A DNA stretch of 64,000 nucleotides from positions 516,970 through 580,969 of the forward strand of contig NZ_LMNX01000001.1 in assembly GCF_001423425.1 (NCBI RefSeq), read 5' to 3'. How positions within the stretch are numbered: position 1 is the first letter of the stretch; every line of letters starts with the position of its first letter. The notes below the pieces were generated by a model. That model was not told where the DNA came from. It did not search any database and saw only the letters and a list, made by a program, of their open reading frames with translations. Positions 47,514 through 58,850 of the stretch are shown piece by piece. The translations under genes and the position numbers were made by a program. Origin of the DNA: Rhizobium sp. Leaf306. GTDB taxonomy: Bacteria; Pseudomonadota; Alphaproteobacteria; Rhizobiales; Rhizobiaceae.

Positions 47514-48466
47514 AGAAGGCTTCCGATCAGGGTCGCCACACCGGCTGCCGCGTGGTCGGCAAGCAGCGCGGAAAAGATGATGAAGAGATAGAAGATCGAG
47601 TAACCGAACATCTTGCGCGCCGGCACCATCCGCTCATCGCCCTCAGGCATGCGCAGGACAGAGATGGAACAGGCAATGAAAATCAGCCCCAGCACGCCGG
47701 CAAAGAGGCCGTAGCCGATGCTGGCAAGGCCGGTGAAGCTGGGTGCGACGCCGAGGACGGCGGTCAGAACCGCATAGGCGAGCATCTGGATCTTGGTGGA
47801 ACGCTCGCCGGCAACGTTCGGCATCATCGGCACGCCGACCGAGCCGTAATCGCGCATCTTGTAGAGCGCTAGCGCCCAGAAGTGGGCAGGCGTCCAGAGG
47901 AAGATGATGAGGAACAGGATGACGCTGTCGAGCGAAATGCCGCCGGTGACGCAGGCCCAGCCGATCATGGGCGGGAAGGCGCCGGAGGCACCGCCGATGA
48001 CGATGTTCTGCGGCGTCGAGCGCTTCAGCCACATCGTATAGACGACGGCGTAGAAGAAGATGGTGAAGGCGAGCAGGCCGGCGGCCAGCCAGTTGACGGC
48101 AAGGCCGAGGATCGCCACCGAAAAGACCGACAGCGTCAGGCCGAAGGCAAGCGCTTCGCTCGGCCGCACGCGACCATCCGGGATGGGGCGCTTGGCGGTG
48201 CGGGTCATGACGGCATCGATATCGGCGTCGTACCACATGTTGAGCGCGCCGGACGCACCGGCGCCCACCGCGATACAGAGGACCGAGATTGCAGCGAGAA
48301 CCGGATTGAGCGTGCCGGGCGCCAGAACGAGACCTGCGAACGCCGTGAAGACGACGAGCGACATGACCCGTGGCTTCAGAAGTTCGAAGAAATCGCGTGC
48401 GCCCGCTTCAGACAGGAACAGGCCTGCGTCATTGCCGAGAGCGTCGCGATCATCGATAACTGTCAT
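47510..48466 (-). CDS. ctaB: protoheme IX farnesyltransferase
   Basis: A 318-residue UbiA-family prenyltransferase making heme O, the precursor of heme A for the oxidase. Nine hydrophobic segments are visible. The first Asp-rich motif is [15 protein letters not shown] and the second is in [19 protein letters not shown] (both cited in part); the N-terminal [17 protein letters not shown] is characteristic. Coupled to the downstream coxF-like gene by ATGA overlap. Confidence 0.96.
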   Translation of the reverse strand: MTVIDDRDALGNDAGLFLSEAGARDFFELLKPRVMSLVVFTAFAGLVLAPGTLNPVLAAISVLCIAVGAGASGALNMWYDADIDAVMTRTAKRPIPDGRVRPSEALAFGLTLSVFSVAILGLAVNWLAAGLLAFTIFFYAVVYTMWLKRSTPQNIVIGGASGAFPPMIGWACVTGGISLDSVILFLIIFLWTPAHFWALALYKMRDYGSVGVPMMPNVAGERSTKIQMLAYAVLTAVLGVAPSFTGLASIGYGLFAGVLGLIFIACSISVLRMPEGDERMVPARKMFGYSIFYLFIIFSALLADHAAAGVATLIGSLL

Positions 48467-48492
48467 GAGACCTAAAAACCTTGCATTTTCAC

Positions 48493-48521
48493 GGGACAGC
48501 GCGCGTCACACGCGATGTCCC
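48493..48521. other. stem-loop between ctaD and ctaB
   Basis: GGGACA-g-CGCG, 7-base loop, CGCG-a-TGTCCC. No T-run follows on the minus strand, so it is more likely an mRNA processing or stability element between ctaD and ctaB than a terminator. Confidence 0.45.
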
Positions 48522-48539
48522 TTGTTCGGAACGCTGCCT

Positions 48540-51178
<2,639 letters not shown>

Positions 51179-51504
51179 AACGATAAACCCTCTCTCCCAT
51201 GCGCCCGAGTCCCGCGATCGAACGGCATGCGGAATTCAAGCGCCTCGTTTGGTTCAATCACAGTTTGCGGGTCGTCGCAATATCTGCGCGGCATTGCTCA
51301 TGCGGCATTTTGAACCTATCGGCATGCGGCCGAGTGCCTGCGCCGTCAGGAACATGCGGCATTGCTTGACGAGATGGCGCCGCACGGTCGCAAACCTCTC
51401 AAGTCCCATTTTCGCCGTACTCGGCTGAAAAGAGAGCGAGGCCTTTCATTTCGGCGTAGGACCGCCAAGAATAGTCACACTGATTCGTCCGTTTAGAGGT
51501 CTAC
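51179..51504. other. divergent intergenic region with repeated ATGCGG motif
   Basis: 326 bp between ctaC (minus) and the IalB gene (plus). ATGCGG occurs at 51227, 51300, 51324 and 51354, and GCGGCATTGCT is repeated at 51288-51298 and 51356-51366. No FNR/FixK-type TTGAT-N4-ATCAA box was seen. No ORF of note lies here. Promoters for both genes should be here, but no pair of boxes is clear enough to call. Confidence 0.5.
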
Positions 51505-52176
51505 ATGGGTCGTCCCTACCGCCTTCGCGCCTGCCTTGCCTTGATGCTTGCGGGGGCCGTCGCATTACCCGCAGTCGCGCAGCAGCCGGGACCTCGGCCG
51601 ACTCCCAATACCCCATCGGCACCGGCTCCTTCCGCGCCGGCTCCTGCCCCATCGGCCCCTGCCCCATCGACTGGTGCCGCACCGAAGACCGGGCAGAATG
51701 CACAGCAGGCGCCACAGAGCCCTGCCCCCGGTTCTCCGGCACAGCCCGGCAACGTGAAGGAAAACCACGGCGCCTGGTCGATCATCTGCGACAAGCCGGC
51801 CGGTGCCTCCGTCGAGCAGTGCGCGATGATGCAGAACGTGATCGCCGAAGATAGGCCCGAAGTCGGCCTGTCCGTCGTCGTCCTCAAGACCGCCGACCGC
51901 AAGGCGCGCATCCTGCGCATTCTTGCCCCGCTTGGCGTTCTTCTGAAGGACGGCATGGAACTCTATGTCGACAGCAACAATATCGGCCGCGCCTATTTCA
52001 CCCGCTGCTTCTCGGAAGGCTGCTATGTGGAAGTGGAAATCGACGACGAGCTGATGCGCATCCTTCGCGCCGGCAAGAACGCCGTGTTCGCGCTGCGCGA
52101 GTCCGCTGATCAGGACCGCGTCGGCATCCCGATCGAGCTCAACGGTTTTGGCCCCGGCTACGACGCGCTTCCGTAA
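51505..52176 (+). CDS. invasion-associated locus B (IalB) family protein
   Basis: A 223-residue exported protein. Signal peptide to about residue 25, then a low-complexity Pro/Ala/Ser linker (about 27-82), then the IalB domain: HGAWSIICDKPAG, EQCAMMQNVI, LRILAPLGVLLKDGMELYVD and RCFSEGCYVEVEID with paired Cys. IalB was named from Bartonella invasion but is widespread in Rhizobiales and probably has a general envelope role. The linker repeats SAPAP units. ATG 51505 follows AGAGG. Confidence 0.9.
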   Translation: MGRPYRLRACLALMLAGAVALPAVAQQPGPRPTPNTPSAPAPSAPAPAPSAPAPSTGAAPKTGQNAQQAPQSPAPGSPAQPGNVKENHGAWSIICDKPAGASVEQCAMMQNVIAEDRPEVGLSVVVLKTADRKARILRILAPLGVLLKDGMELYVDSNNIGRAYFTRCFSEGCYVEVEIDDELMRILRAGKNAVFALRESADQDRVGIPIELNGFGPGYDALP

Positions 52177-52295
52177 AGACGCTTGTTTCGGCGGATTGCC
52201 GGAACTACATCGGGCTCCAGATATCTCGACTTGGGCGCACAGATCGTGCCCTTCGGTCCCGAATGCACTGACGTGCGCAAGCGGAGCATAGAACA

Positions 52296-53711
52296 ATGAA
52301 CACCGACCTGATCTCTCTCTTCGATTGCGACGAGACGAAGCTGCGTTCTATCCTGAGCCAGGCGCTGTCAGGCGCTGACGATGGCGAGCTCTATCTCGAG
52401 CATGCCCAGGCGGAATCGCTTTCCTTCGACAACGGTCGCCTGAAGGGTGGATCGTTCAACACCGACCAGGGTTTTGGCCTGCGTGCCGTTGCCGGCGAGG
52501 CCGTCGGTTATGCGCATGCGGGCGAGCTTTCGGCGTCCGCGCTTTCGCGTGCGTCGGATGCCGTGCGCGCCGTCACCGCCAACCATTCCGGCTCCTATGC
52601 GGCTGCGCCCCAACGCACCAACAAGAAATACTATGGCGACGAGAACCCGATCGGTTCTCCGAGCTTCGAGGCCAAGGCCAAGCTTCTGACCGAGATCGAC
52701 GCCTATCTGCGCGCCAAGGATCCGAAGGTACGGCAGGTTTCGGCAAGCCTTGCCGCCAGCTGGCAGGTGGTCGACATCCTGCGCGCCGATGGGCACCGGG
52801 TGCAGGACATCCGGCCGATGACGCGCATCAACATTTCCGTCGTCGTGGGTGACGGCGACCGCCAGGAATCGGGCTCGTTCGGCACCGGTGGCCGGATCGG
52901 GTTTGGCGATTTCGTCGCGACCGGCAACTGGCAGGCAGGCGCCGACGAGGCGCTGCGCCAGGCACTGGTCAATCTCGAGGCGATCGATGCGCCTGCTGGC
53001 ACCATGGACGTGGTGCTTGGCAATGGCTGGCCGGGCGTGATGCTGCACGAGGCCGTCGGCCACGGGCTGGAAGGCGATTTCAATCGCAAGAAGACATCCG
53101 CCTTTGCCGGCCTGATGGGCGAGATGGTGGCAGCCCCCGGCGTCACCGTCGTGGATGACGGCACGATCGACAACCGCCGCGGGTCGCTCACCGTCGACGA
53201 CGAAGGCACGCCTTCTGCCTATAACGTCCTGATCGAGGACGGAAAGCTGGTTGGTTACATGCAGGACCGCCAGAATGCGCGGCTAATGGGTGTCGCACCA
53301 ACCGGCAACGGCCGCCGCCAGGGCTATGCGCACATACCCATGCCGCGCATGACCAACACATTCATGCTGGGCGGCGACAAGTCCCCGCAAGAGATCATCG
53401 CATCGGTCAAGAAGGGCATCTATGCCGTCTCCTTCGGCGGCGGACAGGTGGATATCACCTCCGGCAAGTTCGTGTTCGGCTGCACCGAGGCCTACATGAT
53501 CGAGAACGGCAAGATTGGCGCACCGGTCAAGGGTGCGATGCTGATCGGAAACGGTCCGGACGCGATGAAACGCATCTCGATGGTCGGCAACGACCTGAAG
53601 CTTGACACCGGCATCGGCAATTGCGGCAAGGGCGGCCAGTGGGTGCCGGTTGGCGTCGGCCAGCCGCATCTGCGGATGGATCAGGTCACGGTGGGCGGCA
53701 CCAAGGCGTGA
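52296..53711 (+). CDS. tldD: metalloprotease TldD
   Basis: A 471-residue TldD/PmbA family protease. The zinc-binding HEAVGHGLEGD motif (HExxxH) is near residue 252, followed by the conserved GSLTVDDEGTPSAYNVLIEDG and MPRMTNTFMLGG blocks and the C-terminal GIGNCGKGGQ. With TldE/PmbA (not in this window) it degrades unfolded or modified peptides such as microcin precursors and CcdA. Its stop overlaps the GTG of the next gene. Confidence 0.96.
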   Translation: MNTDLISLFDCDETKLRSILSQALSGADDGELYLEHAQAESLSFDNGRLKGGSFNTDQGFGLRAVAGEAVGYAHAGELSASALSRASDAVRAVTANHSGSYAAAPQRTNKKYYGDENPIGSPSFEAKAKLLTEIDAYLRAKDPKVRQVSASLAASWQVVDILRADGHRVQDIRPMTRINISVVVGDGDRQESGSFGTGGRIGFGDFVATGNWQAGADEALRQALVNLEAIDAPAGTMDVVLGNGWPGVMLHEAVGHGLEGDFNRKKTSAFAGLMGEMVAAPGVTVVDDGTIDNRRGSLTVDDEGTPSAYNVLIEDGKLVGYMQDRQNARLMGVAPTGNGRRQGYAHIPMPRMTNTFMLGGDKSPQEIIASVKKGIYAVSFGGGQVDITSGKFVFGCTEAYMIENGKIGAPVKGAMLIGNGPDAMKRISMVGNDLKLDTGIGNCGKGGQWVPVGVGQPHLRMDQVTVGGTKA

Positions 53712-54148
53712 CGCGGCACCGGTCCAACGCGCTGGTTCCCGAGCTCTCCGTCAGCGATTGGCGCAAAAGCTGCGATTTCTACTGCGAGCTGATCGGTTTC
53801 GATATCGTCTATGACCGTCCGGACGAAGGGTTTGCATTCCTGGCGCTTGGCCAGGCGCAACTGATGATCGACCAGATCGGTATCGGCCGAGATTTTGCTC
53901 TGCCCGACGGGGCGTCCCCCGCCTATCCGTTCGGTCGCGGCTTGAACCTGCAGATCGAGGTTCCGTCGTCTGGAGCGATCCTGACGCGGCTGCAGGCAGC
54001 GGGCGTGCCCCTTCAGCTCGAACCGGAAGACAAGTGGTATCGCCGCGGCGATCATGAGGTCGGCAATCGGCAGTTCATTGTTGCCGACCCTGATGGCTAT
54101 CTGCTGCGGCTGTTTGAACATCTGGGAGAGCGGCCCCTGCCGCTCTGA
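53708..54148 (+). CDS. VOC-family protein (bleomycin-resistance-like)
   Basis: A 146-residue VOC protein beginning at GTG 53708, which forms a GTGA overlap with the tldD stop. The peptide NALVPELSVSDWRKSCDFYC opens the fold; GFAFLALGQAQLMIDQIG, then GLNLQIEVPSSG and FIVADPDGYLLRLFEHLGER follow. This is the single-domain type that binds bleomycin-like ligands or acts as a small dioxygenase/glyoxalase. No metal-ligand His is visible at the first strand, in keeping with a binding protein. Co-transcribed with tldD. Confidence 0.85.
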   Translation: MTRHRSNALVPELSVSDWRKSCDFYCELIGFDIVYDRPDEGFAFLALGQAQLMIDQIGIGRDFALPDGASPAYPFGRGLNLQIEVPSSGAILTRLQAAGVPLQLEPEDKWYRRGDHEVGNRQFIVADPDGYLLRLFEHLGERPLPL

Positions 54149-54224
54149 ACCCGTCGGCGTGACGGCTTGACACTTTCGGCCAAATCCCTGCAGTTGCCGG
54201 CTTTGTAACAGTGCAAGCCGATCC

Positions 54225-55016
54225 ATGCCCTCCTCCACCCCCATTGCCGACATGTTCAGCCTCTGGCTTCCCGGCCATTCGCCGGGTGAACTCGCCTTCG
54301 TGTTCTCAGCCGCCATGATCGCCGGCCTTGCCCGCGGGTTCTCGGGATTTGGTGGCGCCCTGATCTTCGTCCCGCTGGCAGGCACGGCGATCGGTCCGAA
54401 ACTCGCGGCGGCGCTGCTGCTGGTTATCGATGGCGTGATGACGCTCGGGATGGTGCCGGACGGCTGGCGAAGGGCAAACCGGCGCGAGGTGTTCACGATG
54501 ATGATGGGTGCCGTCGTCGGCGTGCCCGTCGGTGCGGCGGCGCTGGCGCTGCTTCCCTCCGTCACCCTGCGCTGGATCATCTCGGTCGTCGTGTTGTGCC
54601 TTCTCGTGTTCCTGATCTCGGGCTGGCGCTACCACGGACGGCCTAAGGCGCCGCTGACCATCGGCGTCGGGGCGCTTGCCGGCCTGTTCGGCGGTGCGGC
54701 GCAGATGTCGGGACCACCGATCGTTGCCTACTGGCTTGGCGGCGCGACGGCACCGGGAGTCGTCAGGGCAAACCTCGTCCTCTATTTTGCGCTCGCCAGC
54801 GTCATCTCGTCCGTGTCGTATCTGATCGGCGGCATCCTGACGTTCGAGGTGCTGCTCATCGCGCTGATCGCAGGACCGGGCTACGGGATCGGGCTTTACG
54901 CGGGTTCACGGCTGTTCGGGCGTGCGAGCGAGGCGACGTTCCGGCATATCTGCTTTTGCCTGATCGCATCCGCCGCCCTGATCGGCCTGCCGCTGTTTGA
55001 CGGCATGATTCGCTAA
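54225..55016 (+). CDS. TSUP-family (TauE/SafE) membrane permease
   Basis: A 263-residue protein with about eight hydrophobic segments arranged as two halves. The first half starts AAMIAGLARGFSGFGGALIF and the second GVGALAGLFGGAAQMSGPPIVAYW (cited in part), the twin TauE/SafE signatures. Such permeases export or import sulfite, sulfoacetate or related organosulfur anions. The substrate is not predictable. Stand-alone gene with 76 bp upstream. Confidence 0.92.
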   Translation: MPSSTPIADMFSLWLPGHSPGELAFVFSAAMIAGLARGFSGFGGALIFVPLAGTAIGPKLAAALLLVIDGVMTLGMVPDGWRRANRREVFTMMMGAVVGVPVGAAALALLPSVTLRWIISVVVLCLLVFLISGWRYHGRPKAPLTIGVGALAGLFGGAAQMSGPPIVAYWLGGATAPGVVRANLVLYFALASVISSVSYLIGGILTFEVLLIALIAGPGYGIGLYAGSRLFGRASEATFRHICFCLIASAALIGLPLFDGMIR

Positions 55017-55087
55017 AACAGGTCTTCAGCAACGCTTAACGGCTGACACGGTAGGTTGCATCTCGGGGTTGAACGGGCGTGGCGACG

Positions 55088-56149
55088 ATGGTGAATTTGA
55101 AAGCAAAGTTGCCGGCGGCATGGATCCGTGGCCTGAAACGTCAGGTCACGACGACAGGTCTAGAGGCGTCGGCAGCACTCGCACGGGCCGGCATGCTGGC
55201 GAGTGCGCGCGGTCGTGGTTCTATCTTCACGCTTCATCACGTGCGCCCAAAACAATCGCTCGCGTTCCAGCCGAGCGGTCATCTTGAGGTTACCCCGGAA
55301 TTCCTGGCCGATGCGATCGAACGGCTCTCGGCGGATAGATATGCGTTCGTGCCGCTGGACGACGTGCCGAAGCGGCTTGCCAATCCGGCCGGCCAGCCGT
55401 TTGCCGCCTTCACGCTTGACGATGGCTATCGCAACAACGCCGAACATGCGCTGCCGGTATTCGAGAAATACGGCGTGCCCTTCACCGTTTTCGTCGCCCG
55501 CGGCTTTGCGGAGCGGACCCATTCGATGTGGTGGGAGACAATGGCGGACCTGATCGGTCGCGAGCGGGAGCTGAGTTTCGATTTCGGCAATGGACCCGAG
55601 CGGATCGAGCTCGGCTGTGAAGAGCAGAAGTTCAACGCCTTCGACCGGTTTGCCGATCTTGTGTTTCGCGATGACGAGGCAAGTGCCGTTTCCAGGATGG
55701 ATGCGCTTGTGCGGTGCCACGGTATCGACCCGTTGCAGATGACCGCCGACCTGACGATGGATCGGGCCGAACTCCGCGAACTTTCGAGGCATAAGCTGGC
55801 AACGCTTGGCGCCCACACAATCAGTCATCGCGCCGTCGGGCGGCTGTCGGAAGCGCAGGCGCGGGCCGAGATGTCGAGTTCTGCCGACTATGTGGAAGAA
55901 CTGACCGGGATACGGCCGACCACGATCGCCTATCCCTACGGCACGCGGAAGGCGGTGGGCGAGCGCGACTACCGCATCGCCCGCGACCTCGGCTTTTCGG
56001 TCGCCGTCACGACCCAGCCGGGCACGATCTGCGAGAAATGGCTGACCCGGCTGACGGGTCTGCCGCGGATTTCGCTGAACGGCCATTACCAGCGGGCGCG
56101 CTATGTGTCGGCGCTCGCCTCGGGCATTCCCTTCAAGCTTGCGCGCTAG
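55088..56149 (+). CDS. polysaccharide deacetylase family protein
   Basis: A 353-residue NodB-homology protein. The metal Asp pair is in FAAFTLDDGYRNNAEHALP and the His pair in TLGAHTISHRAVGRLS, matching the TFDDG and H-x-x-x-H motifs; the C-terminal motif IAYPYGTRKAVGERDY completes the active site. It deacetylates or hydrolyses a sugar polymer, perhaps a surface polysaccharide or peptidoglycan. ATG 55088 is preferred; a GTG nine bases upstream is possible. Monocistronic, convergent with pdxH by 21 bp. Confidence 0.88.
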   Translation: MVNLKAKLPAAWIRGLKRQVTTTGLEASAALARAGMLASARGRGSIFTLHHVRPKQSLAFQPSGHLEVTPEFLADAIERLSADRYAFVPLDDVPKRLANPAGQPFAAFTLDDGYRNNAEHALPVFEKYGVPFTVFVARGFAERTHSMWWETMADLIGRERELSFDFGNGPERIELGCEEQKFNAFDRFADLVFRDDEASAVSRMDALVRCHGIDPLQMTADLTMDRAELRELSRHKLATLGAHTISHRAVGRLSEAQARAEMSSSADYVEELTGIRPTTIAYPYGTRKAVGERDYRIARDLGFSVAVTTQPGTICEKWLTRLTGLPRISLNGHYQRARYVSALASGIPFKLAR

Positions 56150-56170
56150 GCGCAAGCTCTCATCGGTCGC

Positions 56171-56791
56171 TCACGGATACATCCGCACCTTTCCCCAGGC
56201 ACCGTCTGGCGTATCGCGGCGGAATTCGATCCGGTCATGCAGGCGGAACGGTCGATCGTGCCAGAACTCGATCGACACGGGACGGATGCGGAAACCCGAC
56301 CAGTGCGGTGGCCGCGGTATCTCGCCGATCGCAAATTTGGCGGTGTATTCGGCTACGGATTTTTCCAGCGCGAAACGGCCTTCGAGCGGCCGTGACTGTT
56401 TCGAGGCCCAGGCGCCGATTCGGCTTCCGCGTGGCCGCGTCGCATAATAGGCATCCGCTTCGGCATCGCTGACGATCTCGACAGGGCCGCGCAGACGCAC
56501 CTGACGTCTCTGCGACTTCCAGTGAAAGACCATCGCAGCCTTTTTCTGGCCGAGAATTTCCTCGCCCTTCTGGCTTTCGAAATTCGTATAGAATACAAAC
56601 CCGTCCTCGTCGTAGCCCTTCAGCAGGACCATTCGCACATTGGGAAGCCCATGTTCATCGACGGTCGCAAGCGCGACGGCGTTCGGATCGTTGATCTCGC
56701 TGGATTCGGCATCCTTCAACCACGACCCAAATAAGGTGAAGGGTTCACTTTCCTGCGTGAAGTCACCGCTTGTTAACCCGTTTTCCGACAT
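56171..56791 (-). CDS. pdxH: pyridoxamine 5'-phosphate oxidase
   Basis: A 206-residue FMN enzyme that oxidises pyridoxamine/pyridoxine 5'-phosphate to PLP. Visible: [24 protein letters not shown] (FMN site, in part), [34 protein letters not shown], the [14 protein letters not shown] substrate loop, and the C-terminal [11 protein letters not shown] with [10 protein letters not shown] at the end (a variant of the usual LxP ending). ATG 56791 gives [11 protein letters not shown], the standard alphaproteobacterial start. Confidence 0.96.
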   Translation of the reverse strand: MSENGLTSGDFTQESEPFTLFGSWLKDAESSEINDPNAVALATVDEHGLPNVRMVLLKGYDEDGFVFYTNFESQKGEEILGQKKAAMVFHWKSQRRQVRLRGPVEIVSDAEADAYYATRPRGSRIGAWASKQSRPLEGRFALEKSVAEYTAKFAIGEIPRPPHWSGFRIRPVSIEFWHDRPFRLHDRIEFRRDTPDGAWGKVRMYP

Positions 56792-56875
56792 ATTGACTAA
56801 AGTGCTCCCGATCTGATGAACATGCCCGAGACACTTGGCCGGACAGGATGCAAGGTGATTGTGATAGCAAATTCG

Positions 56876-57307
56876 ATGTGCCGTACAAAGAGCCTGAATG
56901 GCGCCAGCCTGCGAATCATCGCGATGGTCGCACTGTGCGGTTCGCTTGGCAGCTGCACCAGCATGGATGTGTTCGGCGGCGCGGACAAGGTCGATCGTAG
57001 TATCTCGACGAGCAGCATTCCCAGCAAGCCAAAAGCGGGTGATCCGCAATCGGACGAAGCCACCGTGCGCAATGCCGTGACCTCGGCCGATCTCGCCAAG
57101 GTGGGTGCGAACCCCCTTCCCTGGGCAAATTCGGCGACCGGCAGTGCCGGTGTCGTCTCCTCGATCCACGAGGTCCGGAGCGCCGGCCTACTCTGCCGCG
57201 CCTTCACCACCAGCCGCCATTCCTATGAGGGAATATCGCTGTTTTCCGGTCAGGCATGCCGGACCGAAACGGGCGACTGGTCGCTCACGGCATTTGACCG
57301 CCAGTAG
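56876..57307 (+). CDS. RT0821/Lpp0805-type surface lipoprotein
   Basis: A 143-residue protein (from ATG 56876) with a lipoprotein signal ending in SLGSC and a C-terminal domain containing [33 protein letters not shown] and [16 protein letters not shown], the pattern of the RT0821/Lpp0805 surface-protein family. In-frame ATGs at 56816 and 56822 would add about 20 residues before the signal; a TTGACT box at 56794 suggests transcription begins too near them, so 56876 is preferred but not certain. Divergent from pdxH. Confidence 0.75.
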   Translation: MCRTKSLNGASLRIIAMVALCGSLGSCTSMDVFGGADKVDRSISTSSIPSKPKAGDPQSDEATVRNAVTSADLAKVGANPLPWANSATGSAGVVSSIHEVRSAGLLCRAFTTSRHSYEGISLFSGQACRTETGDWSLTAFDRQ

Positions 57308-57324
57308 TGTTAAGGCCAGCACTG

Positions 57325-57349
57325 TACGGTAAACGTTTTGTTTACCGTA
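57325..57349. promoter_or_regulatory. 10-bp inverted repeat upstream of the dnaJ-like gene
   Basis: TACGGTAAAC-gtttt-GTTTACCGTA is a perfect inverted repeat 18 bp after the lipoprotein-gene stop. Further CGTAAC and CGGTTAC half-site-like words occur at about 57380 and 57400. Operator or terminator, undecided. Confidence 0.45.
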
Positions 57350-57530
57350 ACATGCATCAACCTTCTCTCCGTAACCTCTGATTCAGCAATTCCTCCATAC
57401 GGTTACTGCCTGTGATCCGGCCAGCCTCGGGGCATGAGGAACCGAAGGCTGCCGCGAGAGTTGTTGAGTTACGGGGGGTCCGGAATTGGATACGCGACCC
57501 ACCGCCCCAAGCTTTACGGGTGGTTTCAAA

Positions 57531-58700
57531 ATGCGCGATCCCTACTCTATTCTCGGCGTCAATCGGAGCGCCAACGCTGACGAGATCAAATCGGCGTGGC
57601 GTTCGAAGGCAAAGACAATTCATCCCGATCAGAACCAGGACGACCCTGATGCCGGCGAGCGATTCGCCGAGATGGGGCAGGCCTATGAAGTGCTGAAGGA
57701 TCCCGAGCGGCGCAAGCGCTACGACCGCGCATCCGCTCTTCAACAGACATTCATGCAGCAGCGCCAGGCAGCCCGCGAAGCGGAAATGCGTGCCAAGGCT
57801 TCCCGCGAGCGCGCGGCAAAAGTGATGGAAGAGCTTGCCCGTGCCAGCGCCAAGCGGGCGCAGGCCGAAGTACTTCAATCCCAGGCGCAGCAGCAACAGC
57901 AGAACGGCAAGGCCCGTGGCGATGCTCCGCCAGAACCGGCCGAAGACATGGTTGAGCGTATCTTCGGCGTCTCGCCAGACGGCCAGACCGCCGACTCCGG
58001 ACAGAAGAAAACCACAGACGAGGCGTCGGCCGCGCAGGCCGCTCGTCCATCGTCGAAAAGCGACGCGACAGGAGCCGATGCAGCGGATGAGGGACCCGGC
58101 AGCCGCCCGGCCCCGCCGACCACCGGCATGGGTTCCGGTCTTCTCAACACGCTGCTGCGGCGCATCCGCGGCGAAACCGTGACCGTTCTCGAAACGGCGC
58201 CGGATCTTCTGGCCGAAGCGGTCGTGACGATCGAAGACCTTCTCAACAGGGGTTCGGTCATCGTGCATTCCAGCGACGATCGTGACGTGCGCGTTTCGCT
58301 TTCCGCGGGCATGACCGAGGGTCATGTTGTGCGGCTGAAGGGCCAGGGGCTGAAGCTTCCCGGGATGAAGCAGGGCGATCTCGTGGTGACCCTGAAAGTG
58401 GCCAAGCATGCGGATTTCCGGGTGAGCGGTTTCGATATCCACACCATTTTGCCGATCTCTCTCGAAGACGCCGTTCTCGGCGCCGAGCCGATGCTGAAGA
58501 CGCCTGAAGGCGAGCAGACGATCGCGGTTCCCGCATGGTCGGGGTCCGATCAGGCAATCCGGCTGGAAGGCATGGGGCTCTACAACGATGCAGGCGGCCG
58601 CGGCGATCTGGTGGCGGAACTGCGCATTGTGCTTCTCGAAAAGCCCGACCCGAAGGTGACCGATCTGATGCGCCACATGCGCCACGGGCTGTATCTGTAA
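57531..58700 (+). CDS. DnaJ-class (CbpA-like) co-chaperone
   Basis: A 389-residue J-domain protein. The J domain (residues 1-63) has the HPD motif at 31-33 (KTIHPDQNQ). A long charged, Gln/Ala-rich linker follows (about 64-205), without the Cys-rich zinc finger of DnaJ. The C-terminal substrate-binding domains run from about 215, with VVTIEDLLNRGSV, GMTEGHVVRLKGQG and a final ELRIVLLEKPDPKVTDLMR. It recruits DnaK to substrates, as a specialised CbpA-like partner. ATG 57531 (MRDPYSILGV) is chosen over a TTG at 57486. Confidence 0.9.
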   Translation: MRDPYSILGVNRSANADEIKSAWRSKAKTIHPDQNQDDPDAGERFAEMGQAYEVLKDPERRKRYDRASALQQTFMQQRQAAREAEMRAKASRERAAKVMEELARASAKRAQAEVLQSQAQQQQQNGKARGDAPPEPAEDMVERIFGVSPDGQTADSGQKKTTDEASAAQAARPSSKSDATGADAADEGPGSRPAPPTTGMGSGLLNTLLRRIRGETVTVLETAPDLLAEAVVTIEDLLNRGSVIVHSSDDRDVRVSLSAGMTEGHVVRLKGQGLKLPGMKQGDLVVTLKVAKHADFRVSGFDIHTILPISLEDAVLGAEPMLKTPEGEQTIAVPAWSGSDQAIRLEGMGLYNDAGGRGDLVAELRIVLLEKPDPKVTDLMRHMRHGLYL

Positions 58701-58790
58701 GACATCGATCCCCAACCGGCTCCGGCGACAGCTGAAACGTTGGCCTCCCCGTTCGCCAAAGAGTGGGCGTATGAGTTGGTATCCGCAAGC

Positions 58791-58821
58791 TTGAACCGTT
58801 GCCCTGCCTATGTCATAGGCA
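58791..58821 (+). promoter_or_regulatory. predicted fabI promoter with 17-bp palindrome over the -10
   Basis: TTGAAC (58791-58796), 17-bp spacer, CATAGG (58814-58819). The palindrome TGCCTATG-t-CATAGGCA (58805-58821) is perfect with a one-base centre and covers the -10 region, where a repressor or activator could bind. The fabI ATG is 30 bp downstream. Confidence 0.5.
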
Positions 58822-58850
58822 AGGCCAAATCGAGTTTCCAGGGGATATTC

